From Candidatus Yanofskyibacteriota bacterium (GTDB taxonomy: Bacteria; Patescibacteriota; Minisyncoccia; 2-02-FULL-40-12; GWA2-44-9), in contig JADZAY010000017.1 in NCBI GenBank assembly GCA_020852375.1, positions 1-35,366 on the forward strand: a DNA stretch of 35,366 nt, written 5' to 3'. The notes under the pieces were generated by a model. That model did not search any database and was not told the DNA's origin. It saw only the letters and a list, made by a program, of their open reading frames with translations. Shown here piece after piece: positions 28,863-35,366 of the stretch. The position numbers and the translations under genes are program-made. Numbering within the stretch: position 1 is the first letter of the stretch; every line of letters begins with the position of its first letter.

Positions 28863-31223
28863 ATGCCCGAATTTCGCATCAACAACACAACGATCAGCGA
28901 CCATCTTCCGCTGATCGCGCTCAAAAATACGGTCTTGTTCCCCAAGGTCGTCATTCCGCTTATCGTTCAGCGGCCGAAGAGCGTCGCCGCGCTGGAGGCT
29001 GCCGTAGCGGGCGACCGCATGGTCCTATTCACGACCCAGAAGAACGTCGAAGACGACATCTCTGAGAATGACCTGTTTTCCGTCGGTACTGTCGGCCGGG
29101 TCATTTCCGTATTTCGGCTTCCTGATGGGAGCGCGAAGGTGGACGTCGAGGGTGTGTGCCGAGCGCGCGTTGTCGAGTACGCCGGGTTCTCACCGTTCTT
29201 CCAGGTGCAGATCGAGCCGATGGTGTCCACGGAGTCCATGGACACTCCCGAGAACTCCGCGCTTCTACGGCGGGTGCTTGAACAGTTCAAGCATGTTGCC
29301 GAGGTGCGCTCCTTCCCCGCAATTCTGCCCGAGGTGGTCTATTTGATGACGCAGCTGCGCGACCCCGAGCAGATCATCGGATTGGTCGCCGCGAATTTGA
29401 ACCTCGATGTCCGCCAACAGCAGGATATCCTTGAGATGCGCGAGCACAGCGACGCGATGCGTCAGCTGAATGTCTACCTTGGCCGCGAGATGGAAGTGCT
29501 TGAGGCGGAGAAGAGCATCGCACGGGAGACCAAGAAAAAGATCGGCCGCATGCAGAAGGAATTCTTCCTTCGCGAACAGCTGAAGAACATCGAGAAGGAG
29601 CTTGGCGTCGATGAGGAGCGCGACGAGCTCGACGGCCTTCGCGCGAAGATCGAAGCCGCGAAGATGCCCCCGACGGTGCATGAGAAGGCGATGAAGGAGT
29701 TCGGCCGACTCGCAAAGATGCCGCCCATGAGTCCCGAGACCGGATTCATCCGCACCTACCTCGATTGGCTTATCGAGATCCCCTGGAACGAGACGACAAA
29801 AGACAAGATCGATCTCGCGCAGGCGAAGAAGGTGCTCGACGAGGACCATGCTGGCCTGGAGAAGGTGAAGGACCGCATTCTCGAATATCTGGCGGTGCAG
29901 AAGCAGGTCGGCAAAGTGAAGGGCCCGATCCTGTGTTTCTACGGACCGCCGGGAACCGGGAAGACCTCTATCGGTCAGTCCATTGCGCGTGCGCTGGACC
30001 GGAAGTTCGTGCGCGTCTCGCTGGGCGGCATGCGCGACGAGGCGGAGATCCGCGGTCATCGGCGCACCTATGTCGGTGCGATGCCCGGCCGTATCGTGCA
30101 GGGAGTCCATACGGCAAAAGTACGGAATCCGGTGTTCCTGCTCGATGAGATCGACAAGCTCGGCATGGATTTCCGTGGCGACCCGAGCGCGGCGCTCCTG
30201 GAGGCGCTCGACCCGCAGCAGAACCACGCATTCTCGGACCACTACCTCGAAATGCCGCTGGACCTCTCCGATGTGTTGTTCATCGCGACCGCGAACTCGC
30301 TGGAGACCATCCCGCCTGCGTTGCGCGACCGTCTCGAGATCATCGACTTTCCCGGATACACCGAACAGGAGAAGCTTCGCATCGCGAAGGGTTTTCTGCT
30401 CCCGAAGGCACTGACCGATCACGGCCTTAAGAAGGGGCAGGTGAACATTTCCGACGCGGTGCTGCTGGCAGTGATCCGCGATTACACCCGGGAGTCGGGT
30501 GTGCGTGAGCTGTCGCGCCTTATCGGCACGGTCGCGCGCAAAGTGATCCGCCGTCTGGTGGAAGAGGGAAAGACCTCTCGGAAGGTCTCGGTGACCCGCG
30601 CGGATCTCGAGAAGATGCTCGGCCCCGAAAAGGTGGTGCACGATGTTGCGGAGCGCTCGCCGCAGGTCGGTTTTGCGATGGGTCTGGCCTGGACACCGGT
30701 CGGTGGCGAGTTGCTTCCGATCGAGGTGGCGCGCATGCCGGGAAAGGGCAAGCTCATTCTGACCGGACAGTTGGGAGAGGTCATGCGCGAGTCCGCGCAG
30801 GCGGCGCTCTCGTATGCGCGTGCGTATGCCGCACGCGAAGGCGTGTTGGAAGATCTCGCGAAAGAGGATCTGCACATTCACCTCCCGTCGGGCGCTATCA
30901 AAAAGGACGGGCCTTCCGCTGGTATTGCGCTGACGACGGCGCTGGTCTCGTTGTTCCTGAAGCGCCCGATACGGCACGACGTTGCTATGACCGGCGAGGT
31001 CACGCTGCGCGGGAAGGTTGGCATCATCGGTGGGCTCAAAGAGAAGGCGCTTGCCGCGCTTCGTGCCGGAATCACGACCATCATCATTCCGACAGAGAAT
31101 CAGCGCGATCTCGCAGATATGCCCGCAGAGGCGAAGAAGAAGCTCCGATTCGTCCCCGTGAAGACTGTCGATGAGGTGTTTGCGGTCGCGCTCAAGGGCG
31201 GTCGCACCGAGAAAAAGAAATAA
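28863..31223 (+). CDS. lon: ATP-dependent protease Lon
   Basis: Lon degrades damaged and short-lived proteins in the cytoplasm. Domains in order: N-terminal substrate domain (DHLPLIALKNTVLFPKVVIPL...), a coiled-coil region (EVLEAEKSIARETKKKIGRMQKEFFLREQL), AAA+ ATPase with Walker A GPPGTGKTS (~361) and VFLLDEIDKLG as Walker B, and the C-terminal peptidase with the catalytic serine in KKDGPSAGI (~685) and the catalytic lysine in GGLKEKALAALRAG (~728). 786 aa is full length. I use ATG at 28863, downstream of CIRCE and the promoter; the ORF-track extension to 28551 covers non-coding repeat. There is no ribosome site. Confidence 0.97.
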   Translation: MPEFRINNTTISDHLPLIALKNTVLFPKVVIPLIVQRPKSVAALEAAVAGDRMVLFTTQKNVEDDISENDLFSVGTVGRVISVFRLPDGSAKVDVEGVCRARVVEYAGFSPFFQVQIEPMVSTESMDTPENSALLRRVLEQFKHVAEVRSFPAILPEVVYLMTQLRDPEQIIGLVAANLNLDVRQQQDILEMREHSDAMRQLNVYLGREMEVLEAEKSIARETKKKIGRMQKEFFLREQLKNIEKELGVDEERDELDGLRAKIEAAKMPPTVHEKAMKEFGRLAKMPPMSPETGFIRTYLDWLIEIPWNETTKDKIDLAQAKKVLDEDHAGLEKVKDRILEYLAVQKQVGKVKGPILCFYGPPGTGKTSIGQSIARALDRKFVRVSLGGMRDEAEIRGHRRTYVGAMPGRIVQGVHTAKVRNPVFLLDEIDKLGMDFRGDPSAALLEALDPQQNHAFSDHYLEMPLDLSDVLFIATANSLETIPPALRDRLEIIDFPGYTEQEKLRIAKGFLLPKALTDHGLKKGQVNISDAVLLAVIRDYTRESGVRELSRLIGTVARKVIRRLVEEGKTSRKVSVTRADLEKMLGPEKVVHDVAERSPQVGFAMGLAWTPVGGELLPIEVARMPGKGKLILTGQLGEVMRESAQAALSYARAYAAREGVLEDLAKEDLHIHLPSGAIKKDGPSAGIALTTALVSLFLKRPIRHDVAMTGEVTLRGKVGIIGGLKEKALAALRAGITTIIIPTENQRDLADMPAEAKKKLRFVPVKTVDEVFAVALKGGRTEKKK

Positions 31224-31256
31224 GGAAGGGTGAACTACCAGACACACTTGGCAGCG

Positions 31257-31379
31257 GCCGACCCGGTCATGCGGGTATTGGTACAACGGTACACGCTCCG
31301 GCGTATTTCGGTCGCGAAGGATCCGCTCGAGGAGTTGGTGGCGAGCATTGTGTCGCAGCAGCTCTCGGTGAAAGCGGCC
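31257..31379 (+). repeat. 123-bp direct repeat, left copy
   Basis: Matches 32404-32526 except one base (CAACGG against CAGCGG). The two copies flank cofD. Confidence 0.92.
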
Positions 31380-31407
31380 CTCGAGCTGTTCTCGTTTCTC
31401 AAAAGTG

Positions 31408-31416
31408 TGGTAGGGT
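31408..31416 (+). promoter_or_regulatory. extended -10-like box for cofD
   Basis: TGGTAGGGT; the GTG at 31424 is 8 bases after it, so cofD may be transcribed without a leader from the unique DNA right after the repeat. Confidence 0.45.
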
Positions 31417-31423
31417 GGGGCGT

Positions 31424-32380
31424 GTGACGATACCTCTGGTAACATTTGGGGGTGGCGGCGGGCACGCACAGGTTCTGAAGGGGCTACGAACGCTCAAGAG
31501 CGTCCGTATCACCGCCGTTTGTCCGAGTACGGATTCCGGCGGCTCAACCGGAGGATTGCGGCGCGACTATGATGCGGGCGGCTACCTTGGTGACCTGACA
31601 AAGTGCGTTGCGGCGCTGTGTTCGGATTCGCGTCTCGCGCGGGCACTCATGCACCGGTTCTCCGGAGGCGCACTCGACGGACATTCCGTAAAGAATCTCC
31701 TTCTCCTTGGCCTGGAGCAGACGCTTGGACGCAGAGCCGCATTGGAGCAGTTGTTCCATATCGCAGGGATCGCTCCACATCGCGTGCTTCCGGTGACCGA
31801 CCGGCGGACCGAGCTTCGCGCGCGGCTCCGATTGGGGAACGTTGTCCACGGCGAGACGAACATCGATTGCATCGCCTCAAACCCGCTCTGGCATCCGGAT
31901 GTTCATGCGATCGAGAGTATTACGCTCTCGCCGGATGCTCCCGCGTCAGCCGACGTTCTTGACGCCGTGCGGGAGGCGCGTATGTGCATCTTTTGTCCCG
32001 GAGATCTCTACTCGAGTCTTCTGCCAACGCTCTTGCCGCGCGGCATGAAGCGGGCTTTCGCGCATTCTCGTGCGAAGTTGGTGTTGGTGTTGAACATTAT
32101 GACCAAGCAGGGCGAGACCGACGGATATCATGCGGAAGATTTTATCGCGCGCGTGGAACGCGCGACGGGTCGGCGGTGTGATATTATCCTTGCGAATGGT
32201 GGCACCGTTCCGATGCGGGCCACCGCTGCTTATGCAGTCGAGCGGAAAGTGCAGATGGCGACCGACGAGCTCCGCGCAGACGCGCGAGTGCGTGTTCTGC
32301 CGTTCGTATGCCTCACTGATGCCGGCTTGATATGTCACGACGAGCATGCACTGGCCCGCGCCATTCGAAGGCTCCTATGA
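31424..32380 (+). CDS. yvcK: YvcK/CofD-like protein
   Basis: This family shares the CofD fold. Bacterial YvcK proteins influence central carbon flux and cell-wall synthesis, and bind UDP-sugars. The N-terminus TFGGGGGHAQVLKGLR is the glycine-rich nucleotide-binding loop, STDSGGSTGGLRRDYDAGGYLGDLTKCVAAL is the family signature, and FCPGDLYSSLLPTLLPRGM and VLNIMTKQGETDGYHAEDF also match. 318 aa is normal for YvcK. Start is the GTG at 31424 (VTIPLVTF); 31415 is an in-frame alternative. alkA overlaps its end by four bases (ATGA). It lies between an alkA 5' fragment and the intact gene. Confidence 0.88.
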   Translation: MTIPLVTFGGGGGHAQVLKGLRTLKSVRITAVCPSTDSGGSTGGLRRDYDAGGYLGDLTKCVAALCSDSRLARALMHRFSGGALDGHSVKNLLLLGLEQTLGRRAALEQLFHIAGIAPHRVLPVTDRRTELRARLRLGNVVHGETNIDCIASNPLWHPDVHAIESITLSPDAPASADVLDAVREARMCIFCPGDLYSSLLPTLLPRGMKRAFAHSRAKLVLVLNIMTKQGETDGYHAEDFIARVERATGRRCDIILANGGTVPMRATAAYAVERKVQMATDELRADARVRVLPFVCLTDAGLICHDEHALARAIRRLL

Positions 32381-32967
32381 CGTATCAGCGGCATCTCTCA
32401 CAAGCCGACCCGGTCATGCGGGTATTGGTACAGCGGTACACGCTCCGGCGTATTTCGGTCGCGAAGGATCCGCTCGAGGAGTTGGTGGCGAGCATTGTGT
32501 CGCAGCAGCTCTCGGTGAAAGCGGCCGACACCATTTGGAAGCGCTTTCTCGCGCTCTATAGGGGTCGCATGCCATCGGCTCCTCGCCTCATCGCTACGCC
32601 GATCGAGCGCATCCGCACGTGCGGAGTGTCGGGCTCGAAGGCGGCGTATATCAAGAATGTCGCCGATGCATTTCGCCGCGGCCACTTGGATCGCGCACAC
32701 CTGATGCGCATGAACGACGATGAGGTACGGGCGCGACTGGTCGCCATCAAAGGGGTGGGGAACTGGACTGCGGAGATGTTTCTTATTTTTGCGCTGGGTC
32801 GGCCCGATATCTTTTCCGTCGGGGATGTCGGCCTGCAGAATGCCATTCAGAAGCTGTATCGGAAGCGGCCAACCCCGAAAACTATGGAGCGGCTGGCTCG
32901 TGCATGGGCTCCCTACCGGTCATATGCTGCGCGGTACCTCTGGAAGTCGCTCGACAATACGCCGTGA
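32377..32967 (+). CDS. alkA: DNA-3-methyladenine glycosylase, AlkA/HhH-GPD type
   Basis: A base-excision enzyme that removes alkylated bases from DNA. The 196-aa protein has the AlkA-family N-terminal helices (DPLEELVASIVSQQLSVKAADTIW), the helix-hairpin-helix LVAIKGVGNWTAEMFLIF (~122-138) and the catalytic aspartate in FSVGDVGLQNA (Asp150). It lacks the N-terminal domain of E. coli AlkA (282 aa), as in short bacterial forms. ATG at 32377 overlaps the cofD stop; the ORF-track extension to 32332 lies inside cofD. Codons 10-50 are duplicated upstream as the 31230 fragment. Confidence 0.92.
   Translation: MTYQRHLSQADPVMRVLVQRYTLRRISVAKDPLEELVASIVSQQLSVKAADTIWKRFLALYRGRMPSAPRLIATPIERIRTCGVSGSKAAYIKNVADAFRRGHLDRAHLMRMNDDEVRARLVAIKGVGNWTAEMFLIFALGRPDIFSVGDVGLQNAIQKLYRKRPTPKTMERLARAWAPYRSYAARYLWKSLDNTP
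32404..32526 (+). repeat. 123-bp direct repeat, right copy (inside alkA)
   Basis: Partner of 31257-31379; spans codons 10-50 of alkA. Confidence 0.92.
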
Positions 32968-32997
32968 GCAGAGCCGCTTTCTGACGCCGGTATCGCG

Positions 32998-33006
32998 TGG
33001 TAGTAT
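32998..33006 (+). promoter_or_regulatory. extended -10 promoter for mscL
   Basis: TGGTAGTAT, ending 9 bases before the ATG. Confidence 0.55.
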
Positions 33007-33015
33007 GGATAGCAT

Positions 33016-33312
33016 ATGACCGGATTCATCGATTTCATCAAACGGCAGGGTGTGGTGGGGCTTGCGGTCGGGTTCATGCTCGGCGGCGCGGTGTCGAAGC
33101 TGGTTGCGGCGCTCGTGAATGATGTGGTGAATCCACTACTCGCGCTTGCGATAAATACCGCAAATCTCCGCGACAATGCGCTCGTGATTCGCGATGTGCG
33201 TATTCTGTGGGGTGACCTTCTGGCGACCGCGATCGATTTCGTTATCATCGCGGCGGTCGTCTATATCGGTTTTCGAGTGCTGAAACTCGGTGAGCCGGAC
33301 GCGAAAGCGTAG
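33016..33312 (+). CDS. mscL: large-conductance mechanosensitive channel family protein
   Basis: MscL opens under membrane tension to release solutes in osmotic downshock. The N-terminal amphipathic helix and first pore helix (FIDFIKRQGVVGLAVGFMLGGAVSKLVAALVNDVVNPLLAL) match the family strongly, with the Gly-rich gate region. A short loop follows, then the second helix (LLATAIDFVIIAAVVYIGFRVL). At 98 aa it is shorter than the 136-aa E. coli protein: the external loop and the C-terminal helical bundle are reduced. No ribosome site; predicted leader of a few bases. Single gene downstream of alkA. Confidence 0.88.
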   Translation: MTGFIDFIKRQGVVGLAVGFMLGGAVSKLVAALVNDVVNPLLALAINTANLRDNALVIRDVRILWGDLLATAIDFVIIAAVVYIGFRVLKLGEPDAKA

Positions 33313-33326
33313 ATTGGCGGTGCCAT

Positions 33327-33335
33327 TGGTATCGT
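33327..33335 (+). promoter_or_regulatory. extended -10 promoter
   Basis: TGGTATCGT, upstream of the AGGAGG that precedes the ATG at 33360. Confidence 0.55.
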
Positions 33336-33359
33336 GTATTCCCACTTTAGGAGGTGGGT

Positions 33360-33437
33360 ATGCCGTTATCGGGCAGTGAGGCGCGTGGCATCCGGACACC
33401 CTCGAGGCATTTGAGGCGACCATCTATCGCATTGTGA
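33360..33437 (+). other. likely original 5' end of the next gene, frame-disrupted
   Basis: ATG at 33360 follows a strong AGGAGG in a small CCCAC/GTGGG hairpin and opens 25 codons (MPLSGSEARGIRTP...) ending at a TGA that overlaps the GTG/ATG of the next ORF. In the frame of the downstream ORF the bases from 33380 read GAWHPDTLEAFEATIYRIV, which looks like protein. One base seems to be missing or extra between about 33375 and 33390. Confidence 0.55.
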
Positions 33438-33943
33438 TGCGATGCCTCATTGATGTTGTGGGGGAACGCACGGAGGGGGAGTATTGGCAGGCGCTTGATC
33501 AGGTGGCCCGTATGTGGGCGTCCGCCAATGTGCTCCGTGCGATCGGCGTGTCTTCGGCGAGCGATACAGTGCTGCTTGTCGCCTCCGAGGGTGAGCGTCT
33601 TCTGCGGTGGGACGATGACCTCAGGGGTATCATTCTCTACATCTGGGAGCATCGGAGCGAGCTGCCGGCCTCGACGGGGCGGGCACATGAGGATGATGTG
33701 CGGATCGCGGCGGATTGCGTGCAACGCCGTATTGAGAGCATTCGGCATGAGCTGATCGCGCGCTCGTTCGTTCGCGTGTCGCGGGAAGAACTCCTGCGGA
33801 CTCCGCAATTTTCGCTCTCATTTCTCCTGAGTCTGCTCGGTCAGGAGAATCTCGAGCGGGTTACCGATCTCGCGAACAGTGTTCTTCCCGAGGTGCGCCG
33901 ACTCGCCAGGGAAATGGGCGGGGACACCGGAAGGGCTAACTGA
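33434..33943 (+). CDS. hypothetical helical protein, 169+ aa, possibly frameshifted at its start
   Basis: No family recognised. The protein is mainly helical: EGEYWQALDQVARMWASANVLRAIG, DLRGIILYIWEHRSEL, VQRRIESIRHELIARSFVRVSREELL, and LSFLLSLLGQENLERVTDLANSVLPEVRRLAREMG. It has no membrane segment or metal motif. The track start (GTG at 33434) has no ribosome site, whereas AGGAGG precedes the ATG at 33360, which is one base out of frame. I think the gene starts at 33360 with a frameshift near 33380, or that a short leader ORF couples to it through the overlapping stop and start. A terminator follows the stop. Confidence 0.62.
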   Translation: MMRCLIDVVGERTEGEYWQALDQVARMWASANVLRAIGVSSASDTVLLVASEGERLLRWDDDLRGIILYIWEHRSELPASTGRAHEDDVRIAADCVQRRIESIRHELIARSFVRVSREELLRTPQFSLSFLLSLLGQENLERVTDLANSVLPEVRRLAREMGGDTGRAN

Positions 33944-33949
33944 TCGCTG

Positions 33950-33979
33950 AGCGTCCTCGTCGGAGGGCGCTTTCTTTTT
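33950..33979 (+). terminator. intrinsic terminator
   Basis: AGCGTCCTC / GAGGGCGCT stem (one wobble) then TTTCTTTTT. Confidence 0.85.
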
Positions 33980-34007
33980 ACCCCTTTTCTTTCGGAGATA
34001 AATCAGG

Positions 34008-34013
34008 TACAAC
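34008..34013 (+). promoter_or_regulatory. -10 box for the mgtC-like gene
   Basis: TACAAC, 7 bases before the ATG; leaderless transcript predicted, weak -35. Confidence 0.45.
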
Positions 34014-34020
34014 GGGCGGC

Positions 34021-34551
34021 ATGAACACGCTTCGCTCGCTGGTAACCCTCGCAGACCTCAATATTCTCATCCGCCTTGTGGCGGCCACCGTGCTCGGCGG
34101 TGTCATCGGGTATGAACGCGAGCGCTCCGGAAAGATCGCAGGGCTTCGCACGCATACGCTCGTTGCGCTCGGCTCCGCACTGTTCACGGCGATATCGTTC
34201 CTGCTGTACCGTGAACTTCCGTCGATCAACGGCGTTATCGGGTACGATTATCACCTCATCGCCAACATCATCGTCGGTATCGGGTTCATTGGCGCCGGTG
34301 CCATCATGCGCAACGGCGACCGCGTTTCGGGAACAACGACCGCGGCATCGCTGTGGGTGGTTGCGGCCATCGGCATGGCGTCGGGTCTCGGATTCTTCAA
34401 AGAGGCCGCGGCAACGACCATATTAGCGTATCTGGTGCTCACGGCATTGTGGGCGTTGGAACAGCGCATGCGCAAGAGCGTGCACTATCAGCACGACCAC
34501 CCCGCAGAAGCGGCGTCGGCGGCGGCCGACGAAAAATCCGCCGCATCGTAG
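34021..34551 (+). CDS. MgtC/SapB family membrane protein
   Basis: MgtC-family proteins are small inner-membrane proteins; in pathogens they act in magnesium limitation and inhibit F-type ATP synthase, but for most members the role is unknown. Family blocks visible are ILIRLVAATVLGGVIGYERERSGKIAGLRTHTLVALGSALFT, IVGIGFIGAGAIMRNGDRVSGTTTAASLWVVAAIGMASGLGFF, and a last helix (TTILAYLVLTALWALEQ). The 176-aa length is the short SapB-like form, and the C-terminal ACT-like domain is missing, replaced by a charged, Ala-rich tail. It stands alone after a terminator. Confidence 0.88.
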   Translation: MNTLRSLVTLADLNILIRLVAATVLGGVIGYERERSGKIAGLRTHTLVALGSALFTAISFLLYRELPSINGVIGYDYHLIANIIVGIGFIGAGAIMRNGDRVSGTTTAASLWVVAAIGMASGLGFFKEAAATTILAYLVLTALWALEQRMRKSVHYQHDHPAEAASAAADEKSAAS

Positions 34552-34555
34552 GAGC

Positions 34556-34579
34556 AAAAAGCCGCGCGTGAAGCGCGGC
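34556..34579 (-). terminator. intrinsic terminator of the 130-aa membrane protein
   Basis: GCCGCGC/GCGCGGC hairpin with TTTTTGC on the minus strand, just after the mgtC-like gene. Confidence 0.8.
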
Positions 34580-34584
34580 GTTCG

Positions 34585-34977
34585 TTATGAGCTCTTCTTC
34601 CACCACGTGCGAGGGGTGAAGAGATCGATGATGTCGACCAGGTACCAGGTGAACAGTAACAGCGCGAGCGTGATGGCGCCAGACGCGTTCTGCATGTTCG
34701 GATGACGACCGCCGATGTCCAGGAGGATGATAAGGGTATTGGAGGAAAGGACGGCGAGCGCCCTTGGCCACCAATCCCACTCGTCGAGTAGCATGCCGAT
34801 CTTGGCGAAGGCGCTCAACAGGACCCAGGCACAGAACAGGATGAAGGGAAACGTCAACGGGCTCCCATTGCTTGCCGCATCGGTCTGTGCTCCGGAGGCG
34901 CCGATGGCCATAGCGAAGAACAGGGCGAAGAGTGCGAACGAGACGACGCCCATCATGCGACGGAATTCGATTGGCAT
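34585..34977 (-). CDS. hypothetical four-helix membrane protein, 130 aa
   Basis: Four predicted membrane helices: MMGVVSFALFALFFAMAIGASG, LTFPFILFCAWVLLSAFAKIGMLL, ALAVLSSNTLIILLDIGG and AITLALLLFTWYLVDIIDLF. It has a DEWDWW turn between the second and third, and ends TPRTWWKKSS, a basic cytoplasmic tail. No family recognised. The ATG has AGGAGG five bases upstream, the promoter is TTGACA with a 16-bp spacer and TAATGT, and a terminator follows, so it is one more self-contained minus-strand orphan. Confidence 0.78.
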   Translation of the reverse strand: MPIEFRRMMGVVSFALFALFFAMAIGASGAQTDAASNGSPLTFPFILFCAWVLLSAFAKIGMLLDEWDWWPRALAVLSSNTLIILLDIGGRHPNMQNASGAITLALLLFTWYLVDIIDLFTPRTWWKKSS

Positions 34978-35006
34978 CTCAACCTCCTACAAAGAGCGAT
35001 GGAATG

Positions 35007-35034
35007 ACATTATCATAATTATTTTATTTGTCAA
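35007..35034 (-). promoter_or_regulatory. promoter for the 130-aa membrane protein
   Basis: Minus strand TTGACA, 16-bp spacer, TAATGT, in AT-rich DNA. Confidence 0.7.
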
Positions 35035-35067
35035 TTTTCGAAGCTCAACAATCTCTTCTTTGCCCTC

Positions 35068-35237
35068 CACTCCCGCTCCCCTCGGCACCCCCACCTCTCC
35101 GCCATGCCCTCCGTTGGCACTCGCGCAGGGAGTGGCATCCGGGCGATGCTGACGGCGCTCCGGCTTTGGAGACGGAGCGCCTGAGGCATCGCCAGCGGAT
35201 GCCAGTGATTCCTTCCGCTCGGAAGCCTCCGGAGGGC
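35068..35237. repeat. structured GC-rich palindromic element, copy C
   Basis: Contains CCTCGGCACCCC at 35079-35090, as in copy A, preceded by CACTCCCGCTCC, which is close to the reverse complement of the right end of A. From 35106 a GCCCTCCG/CGGAGGGC pair encloses a long hairpin: GGCATCCG, GCGATGC and GGCGCTCCG pair in order with CGGAGCGCC, GCATCGC and CGGATGCC. A TTCC-GCTC-GGAA hairpin follows. No ORF with signals is seen here. Confidence 0.55.
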
Positions 35238-35271
35238 ACAGCGGCGATGCGGTAGGGTCTTTCCTCCACGA

Positions 35272-35366
35272 CCGAACGCCTCGGCACCCCAGCGAGGCTT
35301 CGCGGACCGGGAGGCAGAGCCACTGCCGAGCGGGAGCGTGAGGGATGAGGCGCTCCGGACCGGGAG
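35272..35366. repeat. structured GC-rich palindromic element, copy D, cut by the window end
   Basis: 95 bases identical to 15846-15940 except one (CAGAGTCAC against CAGAGCCAC). The right half, including the closing inverted repeat arm, lies outside the window. Confidence 0.88.

Larger units (their letters stand above)
31230..31427 (+). pseudogene. truncated alkA copy (5' fragment, 65 codons)
   Basis: GTG at 31230, after AAGGAAGG, opens an ORF whose residues ADPVMRVLVQRYTLRRISVAKD and the next 18 are the same as the start of the intact alkA 1.1 kb downstream. After KAA it diverges into an unrelated tail (LELFSFLKSVVGWGV) and stops inside the cofD start. The first 11 codons also differ from alkA (NYQTHLAA against TYQRHLSQ), whereas the 123 bp that follow are 99 percent identical. 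It lacks the helix-hairpin-helix and catalytic Asp, so it cannot be a glycosylase. It may still be translated, coupled to cofD. Confidence 0.8.

Noticed and set aside
29265-31469. 734-aa minus-strand ORF antisense to lon
   Set aside because: Shadow of lon in GC-rich DNA: Arg/His-rich composition, no ribosome site or promoter, and lon on the other strand has all catalytic motifs.
31230-32967. Transposon carrying cofD between direct repeats
   Set aside because: The repeats are coding parts of alkA, not insertion sequence ends, and no transposase or terminal inverted repeats are present.
1-35366. CRISPR array or prophage
   Set aside because: No regularly spaced direct repeats and no phage structural, integrase or lysis genes were seen.

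Overview
This window reads as a chromosomal segment of a Patescibacteria (Candidate Phyla Radiation) bacterium with a GC-rich genome, probably of the Parcubacteria/Paceibacteria side. The phylum is inferred from gene content, not from a marker search. The pointers are an aspartyl-tRNA synthetase of only 473 aa that lacks the bacterial GAD insertion, a sigma-region-4 plus HARE-HTH protein, a VirD4/TraD-like ATPase paired with a membrane protein, a TM0106-type RecB-like nuclease, and many short orphan proteins. TGA, TAA and TAG all act as stops, so the code is standard. No phage, transposase or CRISPR array is visible.

Layout. Positions 1-1450 hold three small minus-strand orphan genes, each with its own promoter and terminator. 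1460-7180 carries maf, a P-type ATPase, gpsA, a DUF378 protein, a zinc-metallopeptidase-like gene, a proline-rich membrane-anchored protein and a JAB/MPN protein. 7190-15260 carries a RecB-like nuclease, secD-secF, the sigma4/HARE-HTH regulator and the ATPase pair. After a minus-strand orphan and a structured repeat, tRNA-Lys, aspS, dacA and mraY follow. ftsW, a 6S-like RNA candidate, a femAB-like gene and a Mur ligase complete a scattered peptidoglycan cluster (21.3-24.2 kb). 24.3-28.6 kb has thyX, an orphan, a cupredoxin-fold protein without copper ligands, a presenilin-type intramembrane protease and a metallo-beta-lactamase/beta-CASP hydrolase. 28.8-33.3 kb has lon under a CIRCE operator, a broken copy of the alkA 5' end, cofD/yvcK, intact alkA and mscL. 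The end holds a probably frameshifted orphan, an mgtC-like gene, a minus-strand membrane protein and GC-rich palindromic repeats.

How it works together. MraY, the Mur ligase, FtsW, the FemAB-like transferase and the D,D-carboxypeptidase show that this cell builds and edits peptidoglycan. SecD/SecF support secretion. Lon, maf, alkA and thyX are housekeeping or stress functions. Two expression styles coexist. Many plus-strand genes start at, or a few bases after, the transcription start predicted from an extended -10 (TGnTAnnnT) and have no Shine-Dalgarno. The scattered minus-strand orphan genes instead have -35/-10 promoters close to consensus, an AGGAGG-type ribosome site (four of them; GGAG or GGAGGT in the other three) and mostly intrinsic terminators.

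The most novel signals are these: (1) a 33-codon leader ORF before the femAB-like gene whose first bases form a perfect 12-bp inverted repeat with the femAB start codon; (2) a divergent ~178-nt RNA unit with 6S-like rod folding; (3) a family of ~120-170 bp palindromic intergenic elements, one nearly duplicated at the window end; (4) a 123-bp near-identical repeat of alkA flanking cofD; (5) aspS starting 6 nt after tRNA-Lys. All were read by eye; no alignment, folding or database search was run.
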